DNA of 40,618 nucleotides, from assembly GCA_903873395.1 (NCBI GenBank), contig CAIQOJ010000051.1, positions 1-40,618 of the forward strand, in the 5' to 3' direction. The stretch is from an uncultured Acidimicrobiaceae bacterium. GTDB lineage: Bacteria > Actinomycetota > Acidimicrobiia > Acidimicrobiales > RAAP-2. This document shows, one piece after another, positions 17,336 through 24,745 of this stretch (position 1 is the first letter of the stretch; each line of letters begins with the position of its first letter). A program made the translations under genes and the position numbers. A model generated the notes under the pieces. The model was not told where the DNA came from. It saw only the letters and a list, made by a program, of their open reading frames with translations, and made no database searches.

Positions 17336-17704
17336 TCAGGAGGCCGCCCCTGCGAGTGCCTCCTCGGCGACCTTCACCAGCGAGGCGAACGCCTCGGGCG
17401 AGGACACGGCGAGGTCGGCAAGCACCTTGCGATCGACCTCGACTTCGGCCTTGTGCAGGCCGGCGATGAAGCGGCTGTAAGACATGCCGTTCAAGCGGGC
17501 AGCGGCGTTGATGCGCTGGATCCAGAGCTGGCGGAAGTCACCCTTGCGCGCCCGACGATCTCGGTAGGCGTACTGCAGCGAGTGCATGACCTGCTCGTTG
17601 GCGGCCCGGTAGCTGCGGCTCTTGTTGCCGTAATAGCCCTGAGCCTGCTCGAGGATGGCGCGGTGGTGCTTCTTGGCGTGGACTGCGCCCTTGACTCGTG
17701 CCAT
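17336..17704 (-). CDS. rplT: 50S ribosomal protein L20
   Basis: Early-assembly large-subunit protein, 122 aa, the typical length. The basic N-terminus ([13 protein letters not shown]) and [22 protein letters not shown] are diagnostic. The ATG is preceded by AAGGAG with 8-nt spacing. Unusually, it is separated from rpmI by 153 nt of strongly structured sequence, where L20 may autoregulate. Confidence 0.98.
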   Translation of the reverse strand: MARVKGAVHAKKHHRAILEQAQGYYGNKSRSYRAANEQVMHSLQYAYRDRRARKGDFRQLWIQRINAAARLNGMSYSRFIAGLHKAEVEVDRKVLADLAVSSPEAFASLVKVAEEALAGAAS

Positions 17705-17726
17705 GGGTCTGCTCCTTCGTGTCTAG

Positions 17727-17857
17727 GGCCCGCACGTGCGGGCCTACGTGGACGGCCCATGTGACGGGCCTCATGCGGTGATCTGTGGGGACGTCCCTGG
17801 TCGATCCAGGGAGTCAAGGCCCGGTTGTGGGCCATCTACGGACGTGAATGACGTCCG
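17727..17857 (-). promoter_or_regulatory. array of five stem-loops in the rpmI-rplT spacer
   Basis: On the transcribed (minus) strand five perfect inverted repeats follow one another: CGGACGT/ACGTCCG (17857-17839, 5-nt loop), GGCCC/GGGCC (17833-17818), TCCCTGG/CCAGGGA (17812-17794), GGCCC/GGGCC (17770-17754) and GGCCCGCAC/GTGCGGGCC (17744-17727). Three share the GGCCC/GGGCC arm, so alternative pairings are possible. The last ends shortly before the rplT ribosome site. This looks like an autoregulatory r-protein leader or processing region; I recognise no known RNA family. Confidence 0.75.
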
Positions 17858-17858
17858 A

Positions 17859-18053
17859 CTACATACCAAGCAGACGCTTGACCTGCTTCTCGTGGCCCGG
17901 AGAGAAGTCCGTGTCGCGATGCAGGCGGCGCTTGCGGGCGGAGGACTTGTGTTCGAGCAGATGGGATCCGAAGGCTTTGCCTCGGCGTAGGCGTCCCGAA
18001 CCGGTCACCTTGACCCGCTTCTTGGCCCCACTGTGCGTCTTCATCTTCGGCAT
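17859..18053 (-). CDS. rpmI: 50S ribosomal protein L35
   Basis: Small basic ribosomal protein, 64 aa, standard length, beginning MPKMKTHSGAKKRVKVTGSG and ending with the GHEKQVKRLLG segment typical of L35. The open frame extends upstream through the end of infC but homology starts at the ATG 18053. Its AGGAGAGG ribosome site lies inside the last codons of infC, which ends 4 nt upstream. Confidence 0.97.
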   Translation of the reverse strand: MPKMKTHSGAKKRVKVTGSGRLRRGKAFGSHLLEHKSSARKRRLHRDTDFSPGHEKQVKRLLGM

Positions 18054-18057
18054 GGTG

Positions 18058-18825
18058 CTATCCCTCTCCTTGCGAACTCTCGGTCGTCTCGGCGTCCGGG
18101 GTGGCTCCCCCGTCCGTCGCCGTTGACCCCTCGGGGGCCTCCGGTGCTTGTGTTGTCTCTTGCACTGCCTGTGCTGCAGGCGCTTCAGCCGTCTCGGGGG
18201 CAGATACTGGCGCTGCCTGATCTCCTGGAGTCGGAGGAGCAGCATCTCCTGGCGTCGGAGCCGCAGCCTTTGCGCTCGTCTTGTTCGATCCGGATGGCTT
18301 CGGTCGCTTTTCTGGGGCCAGCACCATCACCATGTTGCGCCCGTCGAGACGAGGAACGGATTCGGACTTGCCGAGGCCGTCCATCTGTTCGGCGATCCGG
18401 TCGAGGATCTTCTTACCCAACTCGGGATGGAAGACCTCTCGGCCACGGAACATGATGGTGATCTTGACCTTGTGACCCTCATCGAGGAACTTGGCCACCT
18501 GGCGGGTCTTGGTGTCGAAGTCTCCCGGCCCGATCTTGGGCCGGTACTTCATCTCCTTGATCCCGACGTGGACGGCCTTGCGCCGCGACTCCTTGGCCCG
18601 CTGAGCCTCGTCGAACTTGTGTTTGCCAAAATCCATGATGCGGCAGACCGGAGGATTCGCCCCCGGCGCGACCTCGACGAGATCGAGGTCGAGATCGCGG
18701 GCGATGGCCAGTGCCTCGGGCAGCATTTTGATGCCGAGCTGGCCTCCGTCAGGGTCGACGAGACGGACCTCGCGGGCGCGAATGCGCTCGTTGATGCGAG
18801 GGTCATTGGTGGTGCTGGTGGCTAT
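18058..18825 (-). CDS. infC: translation initiation factor IF-3
   Basis: IF-3 binds the 30S subunit, prevents premature 50S joining and discriminates against non-canonical start codons. The N-terminal domain begins NDPRINERIRAREVRLVD and includes the linker region; the C-terminal domain contains VKITIMFRGRE. No ATG, GTG or TTG precedes the conserved N-terminus in frame before a TGA at 18900-18898; the only suitable start is ATA at 18825, with AGGGAG nine bases upstream (255 aa). Rare AUN starts are the known basis of IF-3 autoregulation. After the C-terminal domain there is an unusual 75-residue alanine/proline/glutamate-rich tail. It heads the rpmI-rplT operon. Confidence 0.93.
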   Translation of the reverse strand: MATSTTNDPRINERIRAREVRLVDPDGGQLGIKMLPEALAIARDLDLDLVEVAPGANPPVCRIMDFGKHKFDEAQRAKESRRKAVHVGIKEMKYRPKIGPGDFDTKTRQVAKFLDEGHKVKITIMFRGREVFHPELGKKILDRIAEQMDGLGKSESVPRLDGRNMVMVLAPEKRPKPSGSNKTSAKAAAPTPGDAAPPTPGDQAAPVSAPETAEAPAAQAVQETTQAPEAPEGSTATDGGATPDAETTESSQGEG

Positions 18826-18947
18826 TCGATCCCACTCCCTGTACGGGGCCTCGGGCGTTCCGCGGCCGGTGGTGAGAGAGCAGTGCCAGCACCGGACTCA
18901 CCAGGCTTACGCCTAGCTCCCGGTCCCATTGACCCGGCGCACCTTGC

Positions 18948-18965
18948 CACCGCCGATCGGCGGTG
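18948..18965. promoter_or_regulatory. perfect 18-nt palindrome in the infC leader region
   Basis: CACCGCCGATCGGCGGTG is fully self-complementary. It lies about 120 nt upstream of infC and 75 nt upstream of the divergent DUF1844-like gene. It could be an operator or a strong hairpin in the infC leader. Confidence 0.45.
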
Positions 18966-19025
18966 ATGTGTGGCCGGGTGGGGGATCGCTCCGCGAAGCC
19001 CCGCTTCCTCGTCCTTCAGTCCGCC

Positions 19026-19032
19026 TAGGATA
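19026..19032. promoter_or_regulatory. possible shared -10 for divergent transcription
   Basis: TAGGATA reads TAGGAT on the plus strand, 7 nt before the GTG of the DUF1844-like gene, and TATCCT on the minus strand, directed at infC. A symmetric TANNNTA core is how bidirectional bacterial promoters have been described. No good -35 is seen in either direction. Confidence 0.35.
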
Positions 19033-19038
19033 CCAGTC

Positions 19039-19506
19039 GTGAGCAGCCTGTGGACACCCGACGGAGAACGAGCAGTGGGCCGGCCTGAACCTGAGCCCAC
19101 CCGAGGCGGGCCCAGCCCCTTCGAACCGGTCGATGGAGAGATGGACGAAGCGGCCATGGCCGCCCAGGTCGAGGCCATGCGTGCCGATCTTGCCGCCACT
19201 CCCGTAGAGGTAGTTGTGGCCAACCATTGCTATGGCCTCTTCGAACTGGCGGCGGTCTACCTCAGCCAGCAGCCGCCCATGCTTCATCAAGCCCGATTGG
19301 CTGTCGATGCCCTCAACTGCCTGGTGACCGGTCTGGCAGGTCGATTGGGTGAGAGCGAAGAGACCTTGGTCGACGGCCTGAATCAACTGCGCATGGCGTG
19401 GGTCCAGATCGACGGGGCGGTGCGTTCAGGAGCCGACGTGAGCGGTGCCGTTGGAGCAGATCCTGATCTAGCCGGTGAGTCACCTGGCATAGCGACCAAC
19501 GAGTGA
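19039..19506 (+). CDS. DUF1844-like conserved protein
   Basis: Small acidic protein of 155 aa from the GTG at 19039; a shorter start at ATG 19141 is possible. The C-terminal half (LFELAAVYLSQQPP, LAVDALNCLVTGLAGRLGE, LVDGLNQLRMAWVQI) resembles the alpha-helical DUF1844 family often encoded next to infC in actinobacteria. Function unknown. The GTG lies exactly 7 nt after a TAGGAT -10, so the mRNA may be leaderless. It overlaps the MFS gene by GTGA and is probably co-transcribed with it. Confidence 0.75.
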   Translation: MSSLWTPDGERAVGRPEPEPTRGGPSPFEPVDGEMDEAAMAAQVEAMRADLAATPVEVVVANHCYGLFELAAVYLSQQPPMLHQARLAVDALNCLVTGLAGRLGESEETLVDGLNQLRMAWVQIDGAVRSGADVSGAVGADPDLAGESPGIATNE

Positions 19507-21221
19507 GCGACACGCCCCTTGGAGCCGGTGGCGATCCAGGGCCGCTATCGCCAGGTCAGACGACACCAGGATCTGACGCAGGTAGTGGCATCGATCCCTC
19601 CCGGGTCCGCAGCTTCATCGGCCTGTCCATTGGCCTCGTGGGCCCTCGGGCCAACCTGGCCGTCTCCGGGGTCCTCATCACGCTCTTCGTCCAACAACGC
19701 GCCTCGGGCGCACTCGCCGTCACCTTCGCCCTGACCGCCAACCGGCTGCTGAGTTGGTTGACCTATCCCATCGCCGGCCGCCTGAGCGACCGCACCACCA
19801 CCCGCGTGGGTCGTCGAACGCCCTACATGGCAGCCAGCCTCATCGTCATGGGTCTGGCCACGTGGATGTTCACCGTGGTCCAGGGCTACTGGCTACTCGT
19901 CCTCTTCATCGTCATCGCCCGCCAGGCCGCTGCCGTCTTCACCCTCACCAATGTGGCTGTCGTGCCCGAGGTCTTCGGTCGGAGTCGATGGCTCAAGGCC
20001 CTGTTGCTCACCACAGTGTTGGGGACGATGGCCAGCCTCATCATCAAGGCGACGGTCATCACCTCGTGGAAGCAGTCCGACCCGTCGACGTGGAACCTGC
20101 CGTTCCAGATCGCGGCGGTCATCCTCGTCGTGGTGGGACTCACCATTCTGGCTCTGGTCCGCGAGGCCCCTGCTGCTGCCGGAGGCGCTGAGGCTGACAG
20201 GACCCGGCGGGCCCGTCCTACCGCTGACGAACTTCGAGACATCCTCTCGGGCCCCAACGCCAAGGTGCTGGTGACCGGGTCGTTGCTCTTCTGGGCTGGC
20301 ATCGGATCAACGGCATATGTCGCCGTCCTCTTCTTCCAGCGCGTACTCCACGCCGGAGCCAGTGCTCAGACCATTGCTGGCCTAGCTACCGGCCTCCCGG
20401 TCTTCCTTCTCGGACTTGCCCTCGGCGTGCCCCTCAGTCGGTGGCTCACACCCATGCAGTTGGCCATCGGCGCTCCGTTCCTTGGGGCTGTGCTGGCCGG
20501 CGTGCAGTACTTCGACACCCATCTGTGGCAAGCGGTGGTCCTCAGCTACATCGGCGCACCATTCATCGGGGCCTATCTCATCGTCATGGCTCCTCTGCTC
20601 TTGCAACTTCTTCCCCGAGCCGGTGGCCTGGGCGAGCGACTCGGTGTGTTGCTCTCCCCGTTCAACCTAGTCAGCGTGATCCTCGCCTACATCGCCGCCG
20701 TCACCGTTGACGCCACAGGCAACTACCGGCTCATCTGGCTCTTTCCCGCCGTCACCGGGCTGGCTCACGGGATCGTGAACTGCTGGCTGCGCTATCCCCA
20801 AAAGCGCTCGACGAGCCCGGACATGGTGAAGAGGCTGTGGGAGTGGAGCGTTGTGCAAGCCGAGGCCATGGCGGAGACGGGGATCGTGACCGGGTTGCTC
20901 GCCGCTCCCCTGCTCGGCGTGGTGACCGAAGAGGATGCCGACAGCGCCGTCGTCATCGACATGGCCCGCAACATCCTGGGTAATCCCTACGAGGAGGACC
21001 ACGATGATGAGGCCGGCGAAGAGGACAACACCGCTGGCGAACTGACCACAGGAGACGACCCGAGCGATTCCTCGGACGCATCTGCACCCCTTCCCTCAGG
21101 GCCTGCGAGAACTGCCGGAGATCCCGATGATCAGGGATCGACGCGAGGAGTCTTGGGGGTTGACCAGGTCGGTGGCGGTCCGGTCGGCGACGACGAGAAC
21201 GGCGACCAGAAGTTGGGGTGA
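19503..21221 (+). CDS. MFS-family transporter with long acidic tail
   Basis: Membrane transporter, 572 aa, about 12 helices. The cytoplasmic loop after helix 2 reads GRLSDRTTTRVGRRTPYM, a good MFS motif A of the sugar/GPH-like type; a basic central loop (TRRARPTADELRD, about residue 240) separates the halves. The substrate cannot be told. The last 110 residues are acidic and low in hydrophobics, without homology I recognise. The GTG start overlaps the preceding gene's stop. The final 91 nt overlap the 3' end of the cold-shock-domain gene on the other strand. Confidence 0.82.
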   Translation: MSDTPLGAGGDPGPLSPGQTTPGSDAGSGIDPSRVRSFIGLSIGLVGPRANLAVSGVLITLFVQQRASGALAVTFALTANRLLSWLTYPIAGRLSDRTTTRVGRRTPYMAASLIVMGLATWMFTVVQGYWLLVLFIVIARQAAAVFTLTNVAVVPEVFGRSRWLKALLLTTVLGTMASLIIKATVITSWKQSDPSTWNLPFQIAAVILVVVGLTILALVREAPAAAGGAEADRTRRARPTADELRDILSGPNAKVLVTGSLLFWAGIGSTAYVAVLFFQRVLHAGASAQTIAGLATGLPVFLLGLALGVPLSRWLTPMQLAIGAPFLGAVLAGVQYFDTHLWQAVVLSYIGAPFIGAYLIVMAPLLLQLLPRAGGLGERLGVLLSPFNLVSVILAYIAAVTVDATGNYRLIWLFPAVTGLAHGIVNCWLRYPQKRSTSPDMVKRLWEWSVVQAEAMAETGIVTGLLAAPLLGVVTEEDADSAVVIDMARNILGNPYEEDHDDEAGEEDNTAGELTTGDDPSDSSDASAPLPSGPARTAGDPDDQGSTRGVLGVDQVGGGPVGDDENGDQKLG

Positions 21222-21913
21222 GGCGTGGGGGCATCCGAGTCCTCACCCTTGTCCTCGGGCGGATACGTCGCATCTTCCGGTTTCACCGGTGACGTGCCCG
21301 ACGGAGGGGTCTCATCCTCTGCTCCAGGCAACGGTGCAGACCCTGTCGCCGGTGGTGATGACGTCGAATCTGATGACGTCGAATTTGATGACGTCGAATC
21401 TGATGAGTGCACCGGCTCGGACGTCGAAGGGACCGGCGGGCGATAGATCCGGCCAGTGGGCCGGGAGCCCGGAGGAGCCGGCGGCGGTGTCGCTGGAGGC
21501 GGAACGATGGCCACCGTCTCCATCTCTGGCTCAGGTCCCAGCGGAATGTCGATGGACACAGCCGGAGGCGGTTCGGCCTCGTCAACGAGCACGGTGCCGT
21601 CTGAGGCAGGATCCATCGTTGATGCCGACTCGTGGTGGTGTTCGCCGACCGACGAATCCGGCAGCGGCCACACCGAGTCCGCCTCGAGCAGGCCGAGCCG
21701 GGCGGCCCGGATATGCATGGTCACCACCGTGCCTACAGCGATAGATCGTGACCCGTCGCTGATGGCCGTGCAGTGGAACGGCACCAGACGTTCTGGGTCG
21801 CACCGGATGGTGCCGACACCTCGCTCGTCGTCGAACTCGATGACCGTGCCGAGCGTCGATGACCTGCCCACCGGGACAAGATCAGCGGGTCCGGTCGGAC
21901 GGAGGGTGGCCAT
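21131..21913 (-). CDS. cold-shock-domain-like protein with disordered tail
   Basis: 260 aa from the ATG at 21913. Residues about 18-82 resemble a CspA-type OB fold: GTVIEFDDERGVGTIRCD followed by FHCTAISDGSRSIAVGTVV, with the aromatic RNP-like positions partly retained. Nucleic-acid binding is therefore likely. The rest is proline/serine/threonine-rich and apparently disordered, and contains a 15-nt DNA repeat giving SDSTS/SNSTS units. It follows hisG by 7 nt and ends the long minus-strand operon, overlapping the convergent MFS gene by 91 nt. A plain hypothetical protein is the alternative. Confidence 0.65.
   Translation of the reverse strand: MATLRPTGPADLVPVGRSSTLGTVIEFDDERGVGTIRCDPERLVPFHCTAISDGSRSIAVGTVVTMHIRAARLGLLEADSVWPLPDSSVGEHHHESASTMDPASDGTVLVDEAEPPPAVSIDIPLGPEPEMETVAIVPPPATPPPAPPGSRPTGRIYRPPVPSTSEPVHSSDSTSSNSTSSDSTSSPPATGSAPLPGAEDETPPSGTSPVKPEDATYPPEDKGEDSDAPTPHPNFWSPFSSSPTGPPPTWSTPKTPRVDP
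21357..21401. repeat. 15-nt tandem repeat, three units
   Basis: GATGACGTCGAATCT is repeated at 21357, 21372 (one T change) and 21387, with a partial fourth unit. The repeat lies in the disordered tail of the cold-shock-domain protein and keeps its frame, coding (read in reverse) for five-residue serine/threonine/aspartate units. Confidence 0.9.
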
Positions 21914-21920
21914 GGGCGCC

Positions 21921-22817
21921 TTAGTGAACGATCTTGGACAGAGCCAACTCGATGATGTCGGTGGCGCCACGATCCCGCAGCGCAGGAATCAGCACATTGA
22001 TCTCCGACTTCGGCACCACCGTCTCCACAGCGAACCCGCCGCCACCGAACAGTTCGGACACCGTCGGCGAACGCAGTGACGGCAGGACCTCGATCACGCC
22101 GTCGAGGGCATCAGCCGCCACATTCAACTTGACCAGCACCTTGCCTCTGGCCTCGAGTGAGCCTTGGAGGAGCGTGAGGATCTGTTCCATCGCGTGACGC
22201 TTGGCCGGATCGGCTGCAGCTGCTGGATTGGCGATCAACTCGGTATGGGACACGAGCAGGGTCTCGACAATGCGCAGGCCGGCCGCCTTGAGGGCGCGAC
22301 CGGTCTCGGTGATCTCGACGACGCAGTCCGCGATGTCAGGAACCTTCGCCTCGGTTGCGCCATAGGAGAGGCTGACTTCTGCGGGAACGTTGTGGCGCTC
22401 CAGATAGCGGCGTGTCAGCTCGGGGTACTCCGTGGCCACCCGAAGCGGCCTTCCTGCTGCCGATGCGGCAGCGGCCAGATCGGTCACCGACGTAATCGGG
22501 GAGTTGTCGGCCACGGCAAGGACCACGCGAATCGGATTGGCCGTGGCCTTCGAATACTGCAAGGTCCCGAGTGAGGTCACCTCGCTGCCCCGCTCCTCGA
22601 TCCAGTCCCTACCGGTGATCCCCAGGTCGAACAGTCCGTCGGCCACGTACAGGGGGATCTCTTGGGGTCGCAGGATCCGCACGTCATCAATGCGGGGGTC
22701 ATCGATGTCGGCCCGATAGTCGACGCTCGAGGATCGTTGCACGGCCAGGTCGGCCTCGCCGAACAGCGCAAACGTGGCTTTCTCCAGGGAACCTTTGGGG
22801 AGAACGAGGCGCAACAT
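21921..22817 (-). CDS. hisG: ATP phosphoribosyltransferase (long form)
   Basis: First enzyme of histidine synthesis, joining ATP and PRPP. Length 298 aa from the ATG at 22817 (MLRLVLPKGSLEKAT), typical of the long HisG with a C-terminal histidine-binding regulatory domain; ITGRDWIEE and the glycine-rich C-terminal region with VVPKSEINVLIPALRD are visible. One nucleotide separates it from the ribH stop, so it is part of the riboflavin gene run. No hisE is adjacent. Confidence 0.95.
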   Translation of the reverse strand: MLRLVLPKGSLEKATFALFGEADLAVQRSSSVDYRADIDDPRIDDVRILRPQEIPLYVADGLFDLGITGRDWIEERGSEVTSLGTLQYSKATANPIRVVLAVADNSPITSVTDLAAAASAAGRPLRVATEYPELTRRYLERHNVPAEVSLSYGATEAKVPDIADCVVEITETGRALKAAGLRIVETLLVSHTELIANPAAAADPAKRHAMEQILTLLQGSLEARGKVLVKLNVAADALDGVIEVLPSLRSPTVSELFGGGGFAVETVVPKSEINVLIPALRDRGATDIIELALSKIVH

Positions 22818-22818
22818 C

Positions 22819-23403
22819 TCAGGACCTCCCTGCAGCGAACCCGACCCGTCCGGTGCCACCAAGGCCCTCGATCCCGCGCAAGACAGCCACCGTATCGATG
22901 GCCGTGCGCGCTGCCTCAGCTCCCTTGTTGGTCTCATCGGGCAGTGAACGAACAAGTGCTTGGTCGACGGTGTCGGTCGTCAGCACCCCGAATATGACAG
23001 GAAGGCCGGTGTCGAGTTGCACTCGCTGGAGACCGGAGGCGCACTCGCCAGCCACGAAGTCATAGTGGCCGGTGTCCCCCCGGATGACCGCACCAAGGGC
23101 GACCACCGCGTCGACCTGGCCCGATGCCGCCATCGAACGGGCAACCAGTGGCAGTTCGAAGGCACCAGCCACCCACGCCACGACCACCGATGCCATGTCG
23201 CATCCGGCTGCCTCGAGTTCATCCAGCGCACCGGTCAGCATCCGATCGGTGATCCCGCCGTTGAACTCACCGCAGGCAAACCCGATCCGCACCGGGCGGT
23301 CCGAGGGACCGGGCAGTGCGCCGGGATCGAGCGAATTGCCGACCCGGCCTGCAGCTCGGGCTTTGGCGTCGTCGGGCAGTGCTGTGGCGTCAGAGGACGT
23401 CAT
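22819..23403 (-). CDS. ribH: 6,7-dimethyl-8-ribityllumazine synthase
   Basis: Penultimate step of riboflavin synthesis. The 194-aa protein shows GEFNGGITDRML, AFELPLVA, GAVIRGDTGHYDFV with the catalytic histidine, and NKGAEAARTAI. About 38 residues precede the core, longer than usual. The start overlaps the ribBA end by 14 nt. Confidence 0.95.
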   Translation of the reverse strand: MTSSDATALPDDAKARAAGRVGNSLDPGALPGPSDRPVRIGFACGEFNGGITDRMLTGALDELEAAGCDMASVVVAWVAGAFELPLVARSMAASGQVDAVVALGAVIRGDTGHYDFVAGECASGLQRVQLDTGLPVIFGVLTTDTVDQALVRSLPDETNKGAEAARTAIDTVAVLRGIEGLGGTGRVGFAAGRS

Positions 23404-24610
23404 CGAGTCCCTCCAAGAGATGTCCCATGCGCTCGCGCTTGGTCCGCAGATAGTCGATGTTGTGGGCAGTGGCCACGGGCTGGATCGGCACCCGCTCCAC
23501 GATGTCGAGACCGAAGCCTTCGAGGCCGCCGTACTTGGCCGGGTTGTTGGTCATCAGACGCATCTTGGTGACCCCGAGGTCGACGAGGATCTGTGCTCCG
23601 ATGCCGTACTCACGCGAGTCAGCAGGCAGGCCCAGCTCCAGGTTGGCATCGACGGTGTCGAAACCCTCTTCTTGGAGGCTGTAGGCCCGAAGCTTGTGAG
23701 CCAGTCCGATGCCTCGGCCCTCGTGGCCACGAAGGTAGACCAGCACGCCGTTTCCATTACGTTCAATAGCGGCCATGGCTCCGTGGAGTTGGGGTCCGCA
23801 GTCGCAGCGCAATGACCCAAGGATGTCTCCGGTCATGCACTCGCTGTGGACTCGCACCAGCGTCTCGGATTGTGAGTTGATGTCCCCCTTGACCAGGGCA
23901 ACATGCTGCTCCCCGTCGAGCACGGACTCATAGGCGTAGACGGTGAACTCGCCGAACTCGGTGGGGACCCGTGCGTCGGCCACCCGCTTCACCAGCTTGT
24001 CCTTGCGACGGCGGTAGCGGATCAGTTCAGCAATGGAGATCAGGTGGAGGCCGTGCTTGGCGCTGAAGGCCTCGAGTTCGGGCAGCCGAGCCATCGTCGC
24101 CTTATCCTCACTCACCACTTCGCACAGGACTCCTGCTGGAGACATGCCCGCCGCCCGAGCCAGATCCACTGCCGCCTCGGTATGACCCGCCCGCTTCAGC
24201 ACCCCGCCCTGGCGGTAGCGCAAGGGGAAGATGTGGCCGGGCCGATTGAGATCGGTGGGCCGGGTCTCCGGGTCGACCAACGCCTTGATGGTGGCTGATC
24301 GGTCAGATGCCGAGATGCCCGTGGTGGTGTCGTGGCGGTAGTCGACGCTGACGGTGAATGCCGTGCGTTGGACCTCGGTGTTGGCCGACACCATCAACGG
24401 AAGCTCGAGCTCCTCGACTCGTTCTGGTGTCAACGAGACGCAGATGAGACCCGAGGTATGGGCCAAGAAGAAGGCGATCTTCTCCGGTGTGACCGCATCG
24501 GCAGCGATAATGAGGTCGCCTTCATTCTCGCGATCCTCGTCGTCGACCACGACGACGATCTCGCCTCGACCGACGGCCTCGATCGCGTCCTCGACTGATG
24601 AGAAGGGCAT
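23390..24610 (-). CDS. ribBA: bifunctional DHBP synthase / GTP cyclohydrolase II
   Basis: Makes both riboflavin precursors: dihydroxybutanone phosphate (RibB) and the pyrimidine from GTP (RibA). RibB occupies residues 1-200 with DDEDRENEGDLI and SASDRSATI; RibA occupies 205-406 with the zinc-binding SECMTGDILGSLRCDCG and LRGHEGRGIGL. All three zinc cysteines (of the C-X10-C-X-C arrangement) are present. Length 406 aa is normal. Next to ribD upstream and ribH downstream; ribE is absent between them. Confidence 0.97.
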   Translation of the reverse strand: MPFSSVEDAIEAVGRGEIVVVVDDEDRENEGDLIIAADAVTPEKIAFFLAHTSGLICVSLTPERVEELELPLMVSANTEVQRTAFTVSVDYRHDTTTGISASDRSATIKALVDPETRPTDLNRPGHIFPLRYRQGGVLKRAGHTEAAVDLARAAGMSPAGVLCEVVSEDKATMARLPELEAFSAKHGLHLISIAELIRYRRRKDKLVKRVADARVPTEFGEFTVYAYESVLDGEQHVALVKGDINSQSETLVRVHSECMTGDILGSLRCDCGPQLHGAMAAIERNGNGVLVYLRGHEGRGIGLAHKLRAYSLQEEGFDTVDANLELGLPADSREYGIGAQILVDLGVTKMRLMTNNPAKYGGLEGFGLDIVERVPIQPVATAHNIDYLRTKRERMGHLLEGLDDVL

Positions 24611-24745
24611 AGGAACCCCGTGTCTCCTGTTGTTCGGCCGCTCGGCGCATCACAATGGCCCCAACGAGGGACTACTGCAGTGCTGCTGAGCGGTGGCGTG
24701 TGCTCGTACTCTTCCCGGCAGCCCAACTCAGACGGATCGACTCCG
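24611..24745. other. ribD-ribBA gap without ribE
   Basis: A 135-nt non-coding stretch occupies the place where many actinobacteria carry ribE (riboflavin synthase). No remnant of a RibE N-terminus (MFTGIVEE-like) can be read on the minus strand and no structure stands out. Confidence 0.5.

Noticed and set aside
17705..17858. tRNA gene in the structured rpmI-rplT spacer
   Set aside because: The stems do not form a cloverleaf; no T-loop GTTCRA or anticodon arm, and no CCA end. No tRNA was seen anywhere in the window.
21921..22955. Longer hisG start overlapping ribH
   Set aside because: The additional 46 residues are read from the end of ribH in another frame and lack homology; MLRLVLPKGSL is the family start.
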